DNA of 6,551 bases from an uncultured Propionibacteriaceae bacterium (GCA_937859105.1 CALMAD010000114.1:1-6551); one strand, 5' to 3'. Positions 1 to 6,230 are shown, numbered from the stretch's first letter. The notes: generated by a model from the letters alone, not told the origin. Translations and numbers: made by a program.

Positions 1-2118
1 CATCAACTCGGTGGGGTGCTGCAGCTCGATCGGCTCCGGCGTCTGTTCGGCGGACAGCTCCACGCGCGCGCCGCGCCGGCGCGCGGCGTCCGTGGACGCC
101 TCGATGACGTCGGTCACGAGGGGCCCGGCGACGAGCCGGTCGCGCAGCCGGGCCTCCATCAGGGTCATGGCGGTGCGCTCGTCGGCGGTCAGGACTCCGC
201 CGGCCCCGATGCGCTGCAGCATCGGGCCGACCTCGTCGAGCAGCGTGCCGCTGCGCTCGGACGCCGCGGCGTCCTGCTCTTGCTGTTCGACCAGCCGCAG
301 CCGGAGGCGTCCGGCGCGCGCCGCAGAGCGGTTGATCGCGTCGGCAGAGCGGTCGAGCCCGATCCGCACGAGGCCGGCCAGCGTCACGTAGCCGAGGGTC
401 ACGACGTAGTTCCAGAGCAGACCGGACGCCGACCACCACCCGAGCGCGATCCGCGTGACCGCCTCGACCGCGACCATCATCCCGAACGCGACCCAGCCCG
501 CCAGCGGCCGCGTGAAGAACGCCAGCGACGCGAGCGCCGGGGCGTACGCGCCGCCCCACCAGTAGCGCCAGTCGAGGGGGACGGGGCCGGTCAGGTTCGT
601 CAGGTGCGCGACGGGCATGAGGGCGATCGCGCAGGCCAGGCTGAACCAGGCGCGCGTCGTCGGCGGGATGACGCCGGTCGCCACGGTGAGGGCCGTGCAG
701 CTCAGCATCGTCGCGGCGAGCACCTGGGGGCTGAGGACGCCCCCCGCGAGCCATCCGGCCGCGAAGTGCAGCAGCATCAGCAGCGTCACGAGGTAGGTGA
801 CGGGGAACATCTTGAACATGTCCCACCGGACGTAGGGCACCTCGGGTACCTCGGCCGCCTCCCAGTGGAGCGTCACGGTCGTCCCGGAGCCCGGCTTCGA
901 CGTGACCTCGGCTTGGCCGCCGATCGAGCGCATGCGGGCGAGGATGCCGAGCGGGATGCCGGCGCGCTCCTGGGTCGAGTGAGGGTTGAAGCCCTGCCCG
1001 TGGTCGCGGATCTCGACGCGGACGTGGTCGTCGACGACGGTGGCGGTGACGAAGGCGACCCGTTGGCCCGAGTGCCGGGCGACGTTGGTGAGGGCCTCGG
1101 CCGTGGCGTCCACCAGGGTCTGCCCGCCGATGTTGTCCGGGATGTCGCCGGTCACCGTGATGATGACCTGCAACCCCAGCCGGCGCGCGTGCTCGCGCAC
1201 CGCCCCCTGAAACGTGCGTGACGGGGTGTCGTCGTCGTCGGCGTGCAGCACCTCGAGCGCCTGCCGGGCCAGCTCGCCCGAGTTCTCCGAGAGCTCCGGC
1301 TCGCGCGCGGCGAGCCGGAGCGCGCCGAGGATCTTGTCGTGGATGAGCCCGTTCCACCGCATCTGCTCGAAGCGGCGGGCGCCGCTGCGCGCCAGTGTCT
1401 CGCGCAGGGCCCAGCCCCGCTCCGATGTGGCCTGGACCTCCGAGGTGATGCTCACCGACAGCGAGACGAACGCGACGACGGACAGCCCCACGACGACCCA
1501 GATGGACGCCGACGTGAGGCCCATCGCCAGGCCGATCGCGTGCGACCGCAGCACGCCGTACCAGACCCCGAAGTACAGGCAACTGATCGTACCCCAGCGC
1601 GCGCCGAACGCGAACGGCGACAGGATCAGGGACGTGATCGCGATGTCGACCAGCAGCGGTGGGTTCGTCGACGGCGTCGGGTCGAGCATGACCGGAACGT
1701 GGGCGAGCGTGAACGCCAGCGCGTAGAGGCAGAAGAGGCGCGAGCCCACCCGGGAGCCCGGCCGGACGATCGCCTCCACGGTCGCGTACACGATCAGCGC
1801 GGCGAGCATGAGGAGGGCGGGGACGACGACGGGTGGGGTGTCGGGCGGGATCCAGTCGCGCTGGACCCGGTACCACGTCACCAGCCCGACGATCGTCATC
1901 GCGACGATCGAGAAGAGCTGTCCTCCGCGGTCGAACACGTTCTGGTCGAGGATCGCCTGGCGCGTCCAGCTCGGGAGAACGCGGGCGACCCACCGGCGGA
2001 CCCACGCCGGCGGATCGTGGCGCGGCTCCAGCAGCACGCGGCGCGCGAACTGTTCGGCGAACAGCGCGTTCCCGGCGTACAGGAACTTATCGAGCCAAGG
2101 CGGGGACATCGGACTCAT
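1..2118 (-). CDS. Tandem-module sensor histidine kinase-like membrane protein (3' end beyond window)
   Basis: The frame is open without a stop from 2163 to base 1, so the C-terminus lies outside the window. Residues are numbered from the ATG at 2118. About 68-225 hold five or six hydrophobic helices. A short helical linker follows, then an H-box-like segment with LIHDKIL (His260, Asp261). The HATPase domain (about 335-420) has an N-box ending EALTN (Glu341, Asn345), a G1 box DHGQGF (372-377), GIPLGI and a GSGTT G2 box (410-414). This arrangement resembles actinobacterial HPK7/NarL-class kinases, which normally phosphorylate LuxR-type regulators. Unusually, the chain continues into a second membrane segment (about 432-587) and a second H-box-like helix at 624-640, where Leu627 replaces the histidine. 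In-frame ATGs at 2163, 2118 and 2109 compete. None has a good ribosome site; the 2109 ATG sits 7 bases after a GATAAT box. Class is fairly sure; signal and partner are unknown. Confidence 0.85.
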   Translation of the reverse strand, partial: MSPMSPPWLDKFLYAGNALFAEQFARRVLLEPRHDPPAWVRRWVARVLPSWTRQAILDQNVFDRGGQLFSIVAMTIVGLVTWYRVQRDWIPPDTPPVVVPALLMLAALIVYATVEAIVRPGSRVGSRLFCLYALAFTLAHVPVMLDPTPSTNPPLLVDIAITSLILSPFAFGARWGTISCLYFGVWYGVLRSHAIGLAMGLTSASIWVVVGLSVVAFVSLSVSITSEVQATSERGWALRETLARSGARRFEQMRWNGLIHDKILGALRLAAREPELSENSGELARQALEVLHADDDDTPSRTFQGAVREHARRLGLQVIITVTGDIPDNIGGQTLVDATAEALTNVARHSGQRVAFVTATVVDDHVRVEIRDHGQGFNPHSTQERAGIPLGILARMRSIGGQAEVTSKPGSGTTVTLHWEAAEVPEVPYVRWDMFKMFPVTYLVTLLMLLHFAAGWLAGGVLSPQVLAATMLSCTALTVATGVIPPTTRAWFSLACAIALMPVAHLTNLTGPVPLDWRYWWGGAYAPALASLAFFTRPLAGWVAFGMMVAVEAVTRIALGWWSASGLLWNYVVTLGYVTLAGLVRIGLDRSADAINRSAARAGRLRLRLVEQQEQDAAASERSGTLLDEVGPMLQRIGAGGVLTADERTAMTLMEARLRDRLVAGPLVTDVIEASTDAARRRGARVELSAEQTPEPIELQHPTELM

Positions 2119-2122
2119 TATC
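2107..2122 (-). promoter_or_regulatory. Possible -10 box for a leaderless kinase transcript
   Basis: On the minus strand GATAAT (2122-2117) differs from TATAAT at one base. It is followed by exactly 7 bases and then the in-frame ATG at 2109, the spacing expected if transcription starts on the A of that codon. No convincing -35 hexamer lies 16-19 bases upstream, and the box overlaps the alternative ATG at 2118. It would let the kinase gene be expressed independently of the biotin operon. This is inference from spacing only. Confidence 0.35.
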
Positions 2123-2174
2123 GACGACAGCCCGTCGCGATGGGGGAGTTCCGCGTCCGACATGAAAGACGTCC

Positions 2175-2189
2175 GACGCCGCCGGCGTC
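2175..2189 (-). terminator. Weak hairpin in the bioN-kinase gap
   Basis: A perfect 6-bp stem (GACGCC/GGCGTC, 3-base loop) lies between the bioN stop and the first possible kinase start. Reading on the minus strand it is followed by GGACGTCTTTC, a short pyrimidine run rather than a true U-tract. It could act as a weak terminator or attenuator lowering read-through from bioYMN into the kinase gene. Such short GC stems also occur by chance at this base composition. Confidence 0.25.
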
Positions 2190-2212
2190 CCGTTGGCCGG
2201 GCGGATGGATCG

Positions 2213-2815
2213 TCAGTCGTCGACGCCGCGGGCGACCAGCGACTCGCCGAGGGCGTCCGCCTGCCGCAGCGCCCGCACGATCAGCGGCACCGCGAACGCG
2301 CGGACGGAGCGCTGGGCGCCCCGCGCCCACTGGGCCTCCGAGACTTCGCGCACCAGCACGGCCATGAGCGGCACGCAACGGATGCCGAGGGTGAGCATGA
2401 GCCCGATCCGCTCGGGGTCGGCCCCGAGTCGCCGCAGCGGCCGCGCGGCCGCGACCACGGCGTCCACCATCGCGGAGACGGGGGAGGTGAGGGTGACCAG
2501 GGCGGCGGCCAGCACCAGCGCGATCAGGGCGCCGAGCACCTCGTACGCGCGCACCGGCCCCGACACCCACGTGTGGAAGACGGCGACGAACAGCAGCAGC
2601 GCCCACAGGGGCCGGATCTGGGCGAAGAGCATGCGCCAGCCGATGCGCGCCCAGGCGTACAGGCCCAGCACGACGACGAGGGCGACCGTCACCCCCGGCC
2701 ACTGGTTCAGGAAGACCGTCGCGACACCGAACACGAGCAGCACGAGCAGCTTCGCGCCCGCGGGCGCGCGGTGGAGGAACGAGTCGCCGGGAACGTAGAG
2801 CCCGAGGCTCCTCAC
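2213..2815 (-). CDS. bioN: BioN / EcfT-family transmembrane protein of the biotin ECF transporter
   Basis: This 200-residue integral membrane protein is the energy-coupling (T) component. It links ATP hydrolysis by BioM to movement of the substrate-binding subunit BioY. Hydrophobic helices are seen at about 21-37, 42-58, 68-84, 93-110 and, less clearly, 137-155. The C-terminal cytoplasmic part carries two Ala-Arg-Gly motifs, ARG at 164-166 (context AQWARGAQ) and 195-197 (context SLVARGV). These are the family signature and contact grooves of the ATPase. Length is typical for short EcfT/BioN proteins. The start is GTG at 2815, overlapping the bioM stop in GTGA, with GGAGG four bases before it; this implies translational coupling. 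Family assignment is firm; biotin specificity comes from the adjacent bioY. Confidence 0.93.
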   Translation of the reverse strand: MRSLGLYVPGDSFLHRAPAGAKLLVLLVFGVATVFLNQWPGVTVALVVVLGLYAWARIGWRMLFAQIRPLWALLLFVAVFHTWVSGPVRAYEVLGALIALVLAAALVTLTSPVSAMVDAVVAAARPLRRLGADPERIGLMLTLGIRCVPLMAVLVREVSEAQWARGAQRSVRAFAVPLIVRALRQADALGESLVARGVDD

Positions 2816-3504
2816 GCGGCCTCCATGAGACGGCGATAGGTCGCGATCGCGGGCCCGGGGGCGTCGTCGGCCACCAGGTGGCCGCCCTCGAACACGAGCA
2901 CCCGGTCGAACGATTCGAGCAGGTACAGGTGGTGCGTCGCGAGCACCACCGCGGGCTCCAGCTCGGCCACGACGCGGCCGATCATGGCCGCGTTGCGCAG
3001 GTCGAGCAGGGTGGTCGGCTCGTCCATGACGAGCAGGGTGGGCTCGGTGATCAAGACGGACGCCATGGCCAGCAGCTGCTTTTGGCCGCCGGAGAGCAGG
3101 TGGGCCGGGTGGTCGGCGTGCCCGGCGAGCCCGAAGTGCTCCAGCAGGGCCATCACCTTCGCCCGCTGCTCGTCCTTCGGCAGCCCGGACTTCCGCAGCC
3201 CGAAGCCCACGTCCTCGGCGACCGTCGGCATGATGATCTGGCTGTCGGGGTCGGTGAAGCAGAACCCGACCTTCTTGCGGACCTCGCGGGCCTTCTTCGC
3301 CGTGTCGAGCCCGTCGACCTCGACGCGGCCCTCGCTGGGCACGATCAACCCGTTGAGCAGGCGCAGGAACGTCGACTTGCCCGACCCGTTCGCCCCGATG
3401 ATCCCGATGCGCCGCTCGGTCAGCGCGACGTTCACGCCGTCGAGCACCCGGCGCGACGACGGCCCGGGGTAGACGTGGCCGACGTCGACGACGTCGATCT
3501 TCAT
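2812..3504 (-). CDS. bioM: BioM / EcfA-family ATP-binding protein of the biotin ECF transporter
   Basis: A 230-residue ABC ATPase that powers biotin uptake from the cytoplasmic face. Seen in order: aromatic A-loop Tyr12, Walker A GANGSGKST (37-45), Q-loop Gln89 in the DPDSQI context typical of ECF ATPases, signature LSGGQKQ (137-143), Walker B LLVMDEP (157-163) with catalytic Glu162, D-loop LLDL (166-169) and switch His191 in ATHH. All catalytic residues are present, so it should be active. Only one ATPase is encoded, as expected for bioYMN units where a BioM homodimer is assumed. The ATG at 3504 overlaps the bioY stop in ATGA, and GAGGG lies upstream inside bioY. The frame stays open upstream to 3798, but that extension lies over bioY and reads as low-complexity Arg-rich sequence, so it is not used. 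Confidence 0.95.
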   Translation of the reverse strand: MKIDVVDVGHVYPGPSSRRVLDGVNVALTERRIGIIGANGSGKSTFLRLLNGLIVPSEGRVEVDGLDTAKKAREVRKKVGFCFTDPDSQIIMPTVAEDVGFGLRKSGLPKDEQRAKVMALLEHFGLAGHADHPAHLLSGGQKQLLAMASVLITEPTLLVMDEPTTLLDLRNAAMIGRVVAELEPAVVLATHHLYLLESFDRVLVFEGGHLVADDAPGPAIATYRRLMEAA

Positions 3505-4085
3505 GCGCGGGCCCTCGCCGGACGCCGCACCCGCAGCAGGCCCGGGTACGCGGTGTGGACTCCCTTGGCGATCACGGCCGCCAGCACGGCTTTCACGATG
3601 TCGCCCGGGATGTAGGGCGCGTTCGCCAGCACGGCGGCAGGGACGGTCATCTGCGTCCGGAGCAGCATGCCGACGATGCCGAAGGCGTACAGCACGATTA
3701 CGCCGCCCAGCAGGTTGATGCCGATGCCGGCCGGCAGGCGGTAGGGGGCGCCGGCGCGCGCGGTCAGGACGCCGATGAGCCAGGCCACGACGATCCACCC
3801 GAGCAGGAACCCCACGGACGGCCCCGCGAACACCCCGATCGTGCCGCGTCCGCCCGCGAGCAGCGGGAGACCGATCGCGACCAGCCCCAGGAAGAGGGTC
3901 ATGGACGCCGCCGCGCGGCGTCCGCCCAGGATGGCCCCGGTCAGCATCACCCCGAACGACTGCGCCGTGATCGGCACCGGCGTGAGCGGGAGATAGATCG
4001 CGGGCACGAGGCCGAGGGCGGCCATCACGCCGGCGAAGATCGCGATGAGGGCCAGGTCGCGCGAGGTGCTGCGCTGAGCGGTCAT
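3501..4085 (-). CDS. bioY: BioY, biotin-binding S component of the ECF transporter
   Basis: A 194-residue, very hydrophobic membrane protein with about six helices that captures biotin and, with BioM and BioN, imports it. The BioY signatures are clear: PLTPVPITAQSFGVMLTG near 33-50 followed by LGGRRAA, GVFAGPSVGFLLGW (84-97), and YIPGDIVKAV (158-167). The last holds the conserved Asp162 and Lys165 that in this family contribute to the biotin site. The ATG at 4085 is preferred because GGAAGGA (4098-4092) sits six bases upstream. An ATG at 4118 in the same frame would add eleven polar residues and lacks a good ribosome site. It is the first gene of bioYMN. No biotin synthesis gene is nearby, which suits scavenging, but auxotrophy cannot be concluded from this window. 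Confidence 0.95.
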   Translation of the reverse strand: MTAQRSTSRDLALIAIFAGVMAALGLVPAIYLPLTPVPITAQSFGVMLTGAILGGRRAAASMTLFLGLVAIGLPLLAGGRGTIGVFAGPSVGFLLGWIVVAWLIGVLTARAGAPYRLPAGIGINLLGGVIVLYAFGIVGMLLRTQMTVPAAVLANAPYIPGDIVKAVLAAVIAKGVHTAYPGLLRVRRPARARA

Positions 4086-4116
4086 AGTGGGTCCTTCCGA
4101 GTCTGATTCACCCGGC

Positions 4117-4145
4117 ATGGTAGAGCGGCGGCGCGGCGGGGTCTC
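4117..4145 (-). promoter_or_regulatory. Possible promoter of bioYMN
   Basis: On the minus strand a TAnnnT-type -10 box, TACCAT (4122-4117), lies 17 bases after GAGACC (4145-4140), which matches the TTGACA consensus only at GAC. Transcription would begin near 4110, leaving a leader of about 25 bases carrying the bioY ribosome site. No inverted repeat resembling a BirA, BioR or BioQ operator was recognised between the divergent genes (4086-4192). Confidence 0.35.
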
Positions 4146-4192
4146 CCGATCGTCTCCTGGCGGACGAGCCGGGTCGGGGCAATGATGGTGGT

Positions 4193-4569
4193 ATGAGCGA
4201 CGACCAGCTGTATCGGACGATCATCGACGCCCTCGTGGTCCAGTGCCGCGAGGGTGAGGGCCAGGTCTCGGCGCGGCGCGTCCTGGCAGGGGTCTGGAAC
4301 GAGAACGCCGACGCCGCGGACGCCGAGGCCGAGCCCGGCCAGCACGCGATGAACGTGCTGCTCGGCTCGCTGCACGGCAACCAGCGGGCCGTCCAGCGGG
4401 CCTGTTCGCCGACGAATTCGAGTCGGGGGTCTACAACGTACTGCGGGTGCTCGAGGCCGCCCAGCTGCCGCTGTTCGAGGCCGGCGAGCAGGGCGGGCCG
4501 ACCGATCACTTCCTCGACCGGCTCGACGACTGGGAGTGGCCCGAGCAGAGCGCCGGGCAGGCGGAGTGA
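4193..4569 (+). pseudogene. Small acidic hypothetical protein, interrupted by a one-base frameshift
   Basis: Not recognised as a known family. The first frame gives about 68 sensible residues from ATG 4193 (MSDDQLYRTI... to GNQRAVQ) and then turns into Ser/Arg/Cys-rich sequence typical of out-of-frame reading. The -1 frame starting with GCG at 4396 gives AGLFADEFESGVYNVLRVLE, then an acidic tail with TDHFLDRLDDWEWPE, and stops at TGA 4567-4569. One extra base near 4396 (CAG-GCG-GGC) would restore a continuous, mostly helical, acidic protein of about 125 residues. This may be a real disabling mutation or a sequencing error in a GC-rich run. No slippery heptamer is visible, so programmed shifting is unlikely. 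The start lacks a clear ribosome site; AATGAT at 4181-4186 could be a weak -10 for a leaderless start. It is transcribed divergently from bioY. Confidence 0.7.
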
Positions 4570-4610
4570 CGGCAGGCAAGGGCGTTCACGCGTTCGGCGC
4601 CTTCGGCCAG

Positions 4611-4627
4611 TAAGGTAACCAGGCGTG
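4611..4627 (+). promoter_or_regulatory. Possible -10 box for leaderless GTG start
   Basis: TAAGGT at 4611-4616 fits the actinobacterial TAnnnT -10 pattern and ends 8 bases before the GTG at 4625, so transcription could begin at or next to the start codon. A TTCACG at 4585-4590 is the best -35 candidate, but its spacing of 20 bases is too long. The AAGG within it may instead serve as a weak ribosome site. Confidence 0.35.
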
Positions 4628-5089
4628 ACGACACCTTGGAGAATCCCCGGCGTGGCGGGGGAGATCACCTTCGACAACGACTTCCTGCGCGGCCACCTGC
4701 TGAAGGTGGACGGTCAGCGCGTCCAGCCGACGAAGGGCGAGTACCGCCTGCCCGCCGTCGACGGGGGCGACGTCGCCGTCAAGCTGAAGGGCCGCTGGCT
4801 GTCGAGCAACCCCAGCCTCGTCATCGATGGCCAGCGCTACCGCACCGGCCCGGAGACCCCGTCGTGGCTGATCCTGGTCGTCTGGCTGCCGGTGTTGCTG
4901 TTCACCGGCAGCGCGATCGCGCCGGTCTTCCTCGGTCTGGTCGGCCTGCTGTCGAACCTGTTCGTGTTGCGCTCGCGTCGCACCGAGGCAGCGAAGTGCG
5001 GCATCGTGCTGATCACGTTCATCGTGCTGGTCGTCCTGTACTTCCTCGTCACGCTCACGACCAGCCTGTTCCAGCTCGCCGGACGATGA
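4625..5089 (+). CDS. Hypothetical membrane protein with N-terminal soluble domain
   Basis: The function and family are not recognised. The 154-residue product starts with about 80 polar residues predicted to be strand-rich. These contain two similar stretches, LKVDGQRV (26-33) and LVIDGQRY (65-72), which may be a small internal repeat. Hydrophobic segments follow at about 81-115 (long enough for two helices, with a Pro at 100), a basic loop RSRRTEAAK (116-124), and a last helix at about 126-150. There is no signal peptide at the N-terminus, so the soluble domain is probably cytoplasmic, but topology is inferred. The start is GTG at 4625. TAAGGT (4611-4616) before it can be read either as a -10 box of a leaderless transcript or as a poor AAGG ribosome site. 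It lies 55 bases after the broken gene on the same strand. Confidence 0.8.
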   Translation: MTTPWRIPGVAGEITFDNDFLRGHLLKVDGQRVQPTKGEYRLPAVDGGDVAVKLKGRWLSSNPSLVIDGQRYRTGPETPSWLILVVWLPVLLFTGSAIAPVFLGLVGLLSNLFVLRSRRTEAAKCGIVLITFIVLVVLYFLVTLTTSLFQLAGR

Positions 5090-5109
5090 CCCCGGCCCCG
5101 CGTGCGCTA

Positions 5110-5139
5110 TTGCCTCGCCTCCGGAGGAAAAAGTAAGCT
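5110..5139 (+). promoter_or_regulatory. Good sigma70-type promoter with no evident gene downstream
   Basis: TTGCCT (5110-5115), an 18-base spacer and TAAGCT (5134-5139) form the best promoter match in the window. Transcription would begin near 5146-5148. The GTG at 5147 opens only a 14-codon frame, and the next real gene (ending at 5365) is on the opposite strand. The product would therefore be a small RNA, a leader peptide or an antisense transcript. Confidence 0.5.
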
Positions 5140-5146
5140 GGCCCGC

Positions 5147-5338
5147 GTGACGCGCGGCGCCCACCGAGCACTTCTTCGATCGCGATCGTGAGGCGGTCCC
5201 CGCGTCCGCATGTTGGGGAGGATGCCTTCGACAGTGTCCCCACCGTCGCGAGGTCGGTCAGACGATGTGGGCGCGGTAGGCAGACGCAGGAGCTCGGGGG
5301 TTGGCGGGCACCCCGACCCGTGTCCACGGGGTTCCGCC
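5147..5338 (+). ncRNA. Candidate structured small RNA in a convergent intergenic region
   Basis: The stretch 5090-5364 holds no convincing gene on either strand. Downstream of the promoter at 5110-5139 several complementary segments could form one multi-branched fold. These are an outer stem 5202-5209 with 5280-5287 (7 of 8 pairs), a hairpin 5215-5219 with 5237-5241, and a bulged stem 5240-5247 with 5261-5270. The two inner stems share bases 5240-5241. A strong GC hairpin at 5303-5338 could mark the end. It matches no RNA family I recognise. High GC makes chance pairing common, so this is a hypothesis resting on promoter, structure and absence of coding. Confidence 0.3.
5303..5338. terminator. 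Bidirectional GC hairpin between convergent genes
   Basis: GGCGG (5303-5307) and ACCCCG (5310-5315) pair with CGGGGT (5327-5332) and CCGCC (5334-5338). This gives eleven base pairs with one small internal loop and an 11-base apical loop. It lies 27 bases past the stop of the minus-strand membrane protein and about 150 bases past the plus-strand promoter, where a shared terminator would sit. There is no U-tract on either side, so it may slow polymerase or protect 3' ends rather than act as a classical intrinsic terminator. Confidence 0.5.
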
Positions 5339-5364
5339 ACCTCGAGTCTCCGCGTTGGGCCCGA

Positions 5365-6219
5365 TCAGGCGAGCGCGGCGAAGCGCACGGCGTCCACGAG
5401 CAGATGACAGACCACCGCCGGCACCACCCCGAACCGCCGCAGCAGCAGCGCCATCGGCGCGACGTAGACGACGGCCACGATGGCCCCCTCGAGCGCCAGC
5501 CCCGACCACGAACCGGCCACGACCCGCGCGAGCGTGTAGAGCAGCACCTGCGGCACGATCATGAGCGCGAGGCACCAGGCCCGCTGCATCCTCGTCCGCG
5601 GCACGCCGCCCATCAGGTAGATCGCCGCGACGTATCCGAAGAGCCGCCACCCGGCCTCCTGGGACACCCCCGACGACAGCGCGAGCAGGATCTCGTCGGC
5701 GCCCGGCGCCGGCGTCCGCTCCCGGCTCGACAGCAGGAGCAGCACGATCGTCACGACCGCCGCGGTGATGAGGGCGCGCAGCAGGCCGGCCCCCGGCGTC
5801 CGTCGTTGCAGCCAGTGGAACCACGGGAACGACAGCGAGCGGCTGCGCAGCAAGGCCAGGGACGCCGCGACGCACAGCGCGGAACTCACGACGGCGAACG
5901 GACCGCCGGCGATGGCCAGCAGGCCGGCCACCCCGGCGATGAGCAGGTCACGCGCCCGGAACGAACGATCGCGCAGCCAACTCAGCGACGCGAGGCCGAG
6001 CGGCGCGATCGCGAAGAGCAGCAGGGACGCCGCCGCGGCCCGATCGTCCAGCCGGACGCCCGCGGGCGCCGCGACGGCGAACACGACCGCGACGCACGCG
6101 GCGAGAAGGCCGGCGACCGGCATCCACCGGGACGTCGGCGCGACCCCCGGCTGCTGCCAGGAGGCGCCCCCCAGCCACGACGGCAGCAGGCTGCGCGGGG
6201 CTGAGGACGCGGAGAACAC
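5365..6219 (-). CDS. CPBP (CAAX protease/bacteriocin-processing-like) membrane protein
   Basis: The 284-residue product has about eight hydrophobic helices and the C-terminal layout of CPBP/Abi intramembrane proteases. These enzymes cleave membrane peptides or serve in immunity and protein maturation. Seen are GVSQEAGWRLFGY (185-197) at the place of the family's EExxxR motif, LLLRRFGVVPAVV (258-270), and HLLVD with His272 and Asp276 at motif 4. Two departures stand out: the first glutamate of EExxxR is Gln187, and the FxxxH motif expected near 220-235 has no histidine (PQVLLYTLAR). It may therefore be inactive or use other residues. The start is set at GTG 6219, six bases after a TACCCT -10-like box; Met33 (6123) is an alternative without a ribosome site. 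It lies 62 bases downstream of the 71-residue gene. The substrate is unknown. Confidence 0.8.
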   Translation of the reverse strand: MFSASSAPRSLLPSWLGGASWQQPGVAPTSRWMPVAGLLAACVAVVFAVAAPAGVRLDDRAAAASLLLFAIAPLGLASLSWLRDRSFRARDLLIAGVAGLLAIAGGPFAVVSSALCVAASLALLRSRSLSFPWFHWLQRRTPGAGLLRALITAAVVTIVLLLLSSRERTPAPGADEILLALSSGVSQEAGWRLFGYVAAIYLMGGVPRTRMQRAWCLALMIVPQVLLYTLARVVAGSWSGLALEGAIVAVVYVAPMALLLRRFGVVPAVVCHLLVDAVRFAALA

Positions 6220-6230
6220 GTGCCCAGGGT
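6217..6230 (-). promoter_or_regulatory. Possible -10 box for leaderless CPBP-like gene
   Basis: On the minus strand TACCCT (6230-6225) matches TAnnnT and is followed by six bases and the GTG at 6219, consistent with a leaderless transcript. The hexamer 17 bases upstream (TGCCCC) is a poor -35. The GTG has no ribosome site, which supports a leaderless start or read-through from the upstream gene. Confidence 0.35.

Noticed and set aside
16..2367. Long plus-strand open frames opposite the kinase gene
   Set aside because: They read codon-for-codon antisense to the minus-strand kinase frame, are rich in Arg, Asp, Gly and His, and show no domains. They are the expected by-product of a high-GC gene with few TCA, TTA or CTA codons.
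2118..2702. Minus-strand frame of 194 codons overlapping bioN
   Set aside because: It is Arg/Ala/Gly-rich low-complexity sequence in another frame of bioN, and bioN itself has clear EcfT motifs.
3505..3798. Upstream in-frame extension of the bioM ATPase
   Set aside because: It covers bioY coding sequence and reads as Arg-rich filler. The ATG at 3504 has the ATGA overlap and begins just where ABC ATPases normally begin.
4082..4677. Overlapping minus-strand frames opposite the broken gene
   Set aside because: Composition is out-of-frame in type and they have no recognisable motif. The plus-strand frames have normal coding composition.
5265..5340. tRNA-Leu-like stretch (GGTAGGCAGACGC followed by CGGGGTTC)
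   Set aside because: It resembles a leucine tRNA D-arm and T-arm only locally. No acceptor stem, anticodon stem-loop or proper T-loop can be formed.
5188..6204. Plus-strand frame of 338 codons
   Set aside because: It is antisense to the CPBP-like membrane protein and consists mostly of Arg, Gln, His, Asp and Pro without structure.
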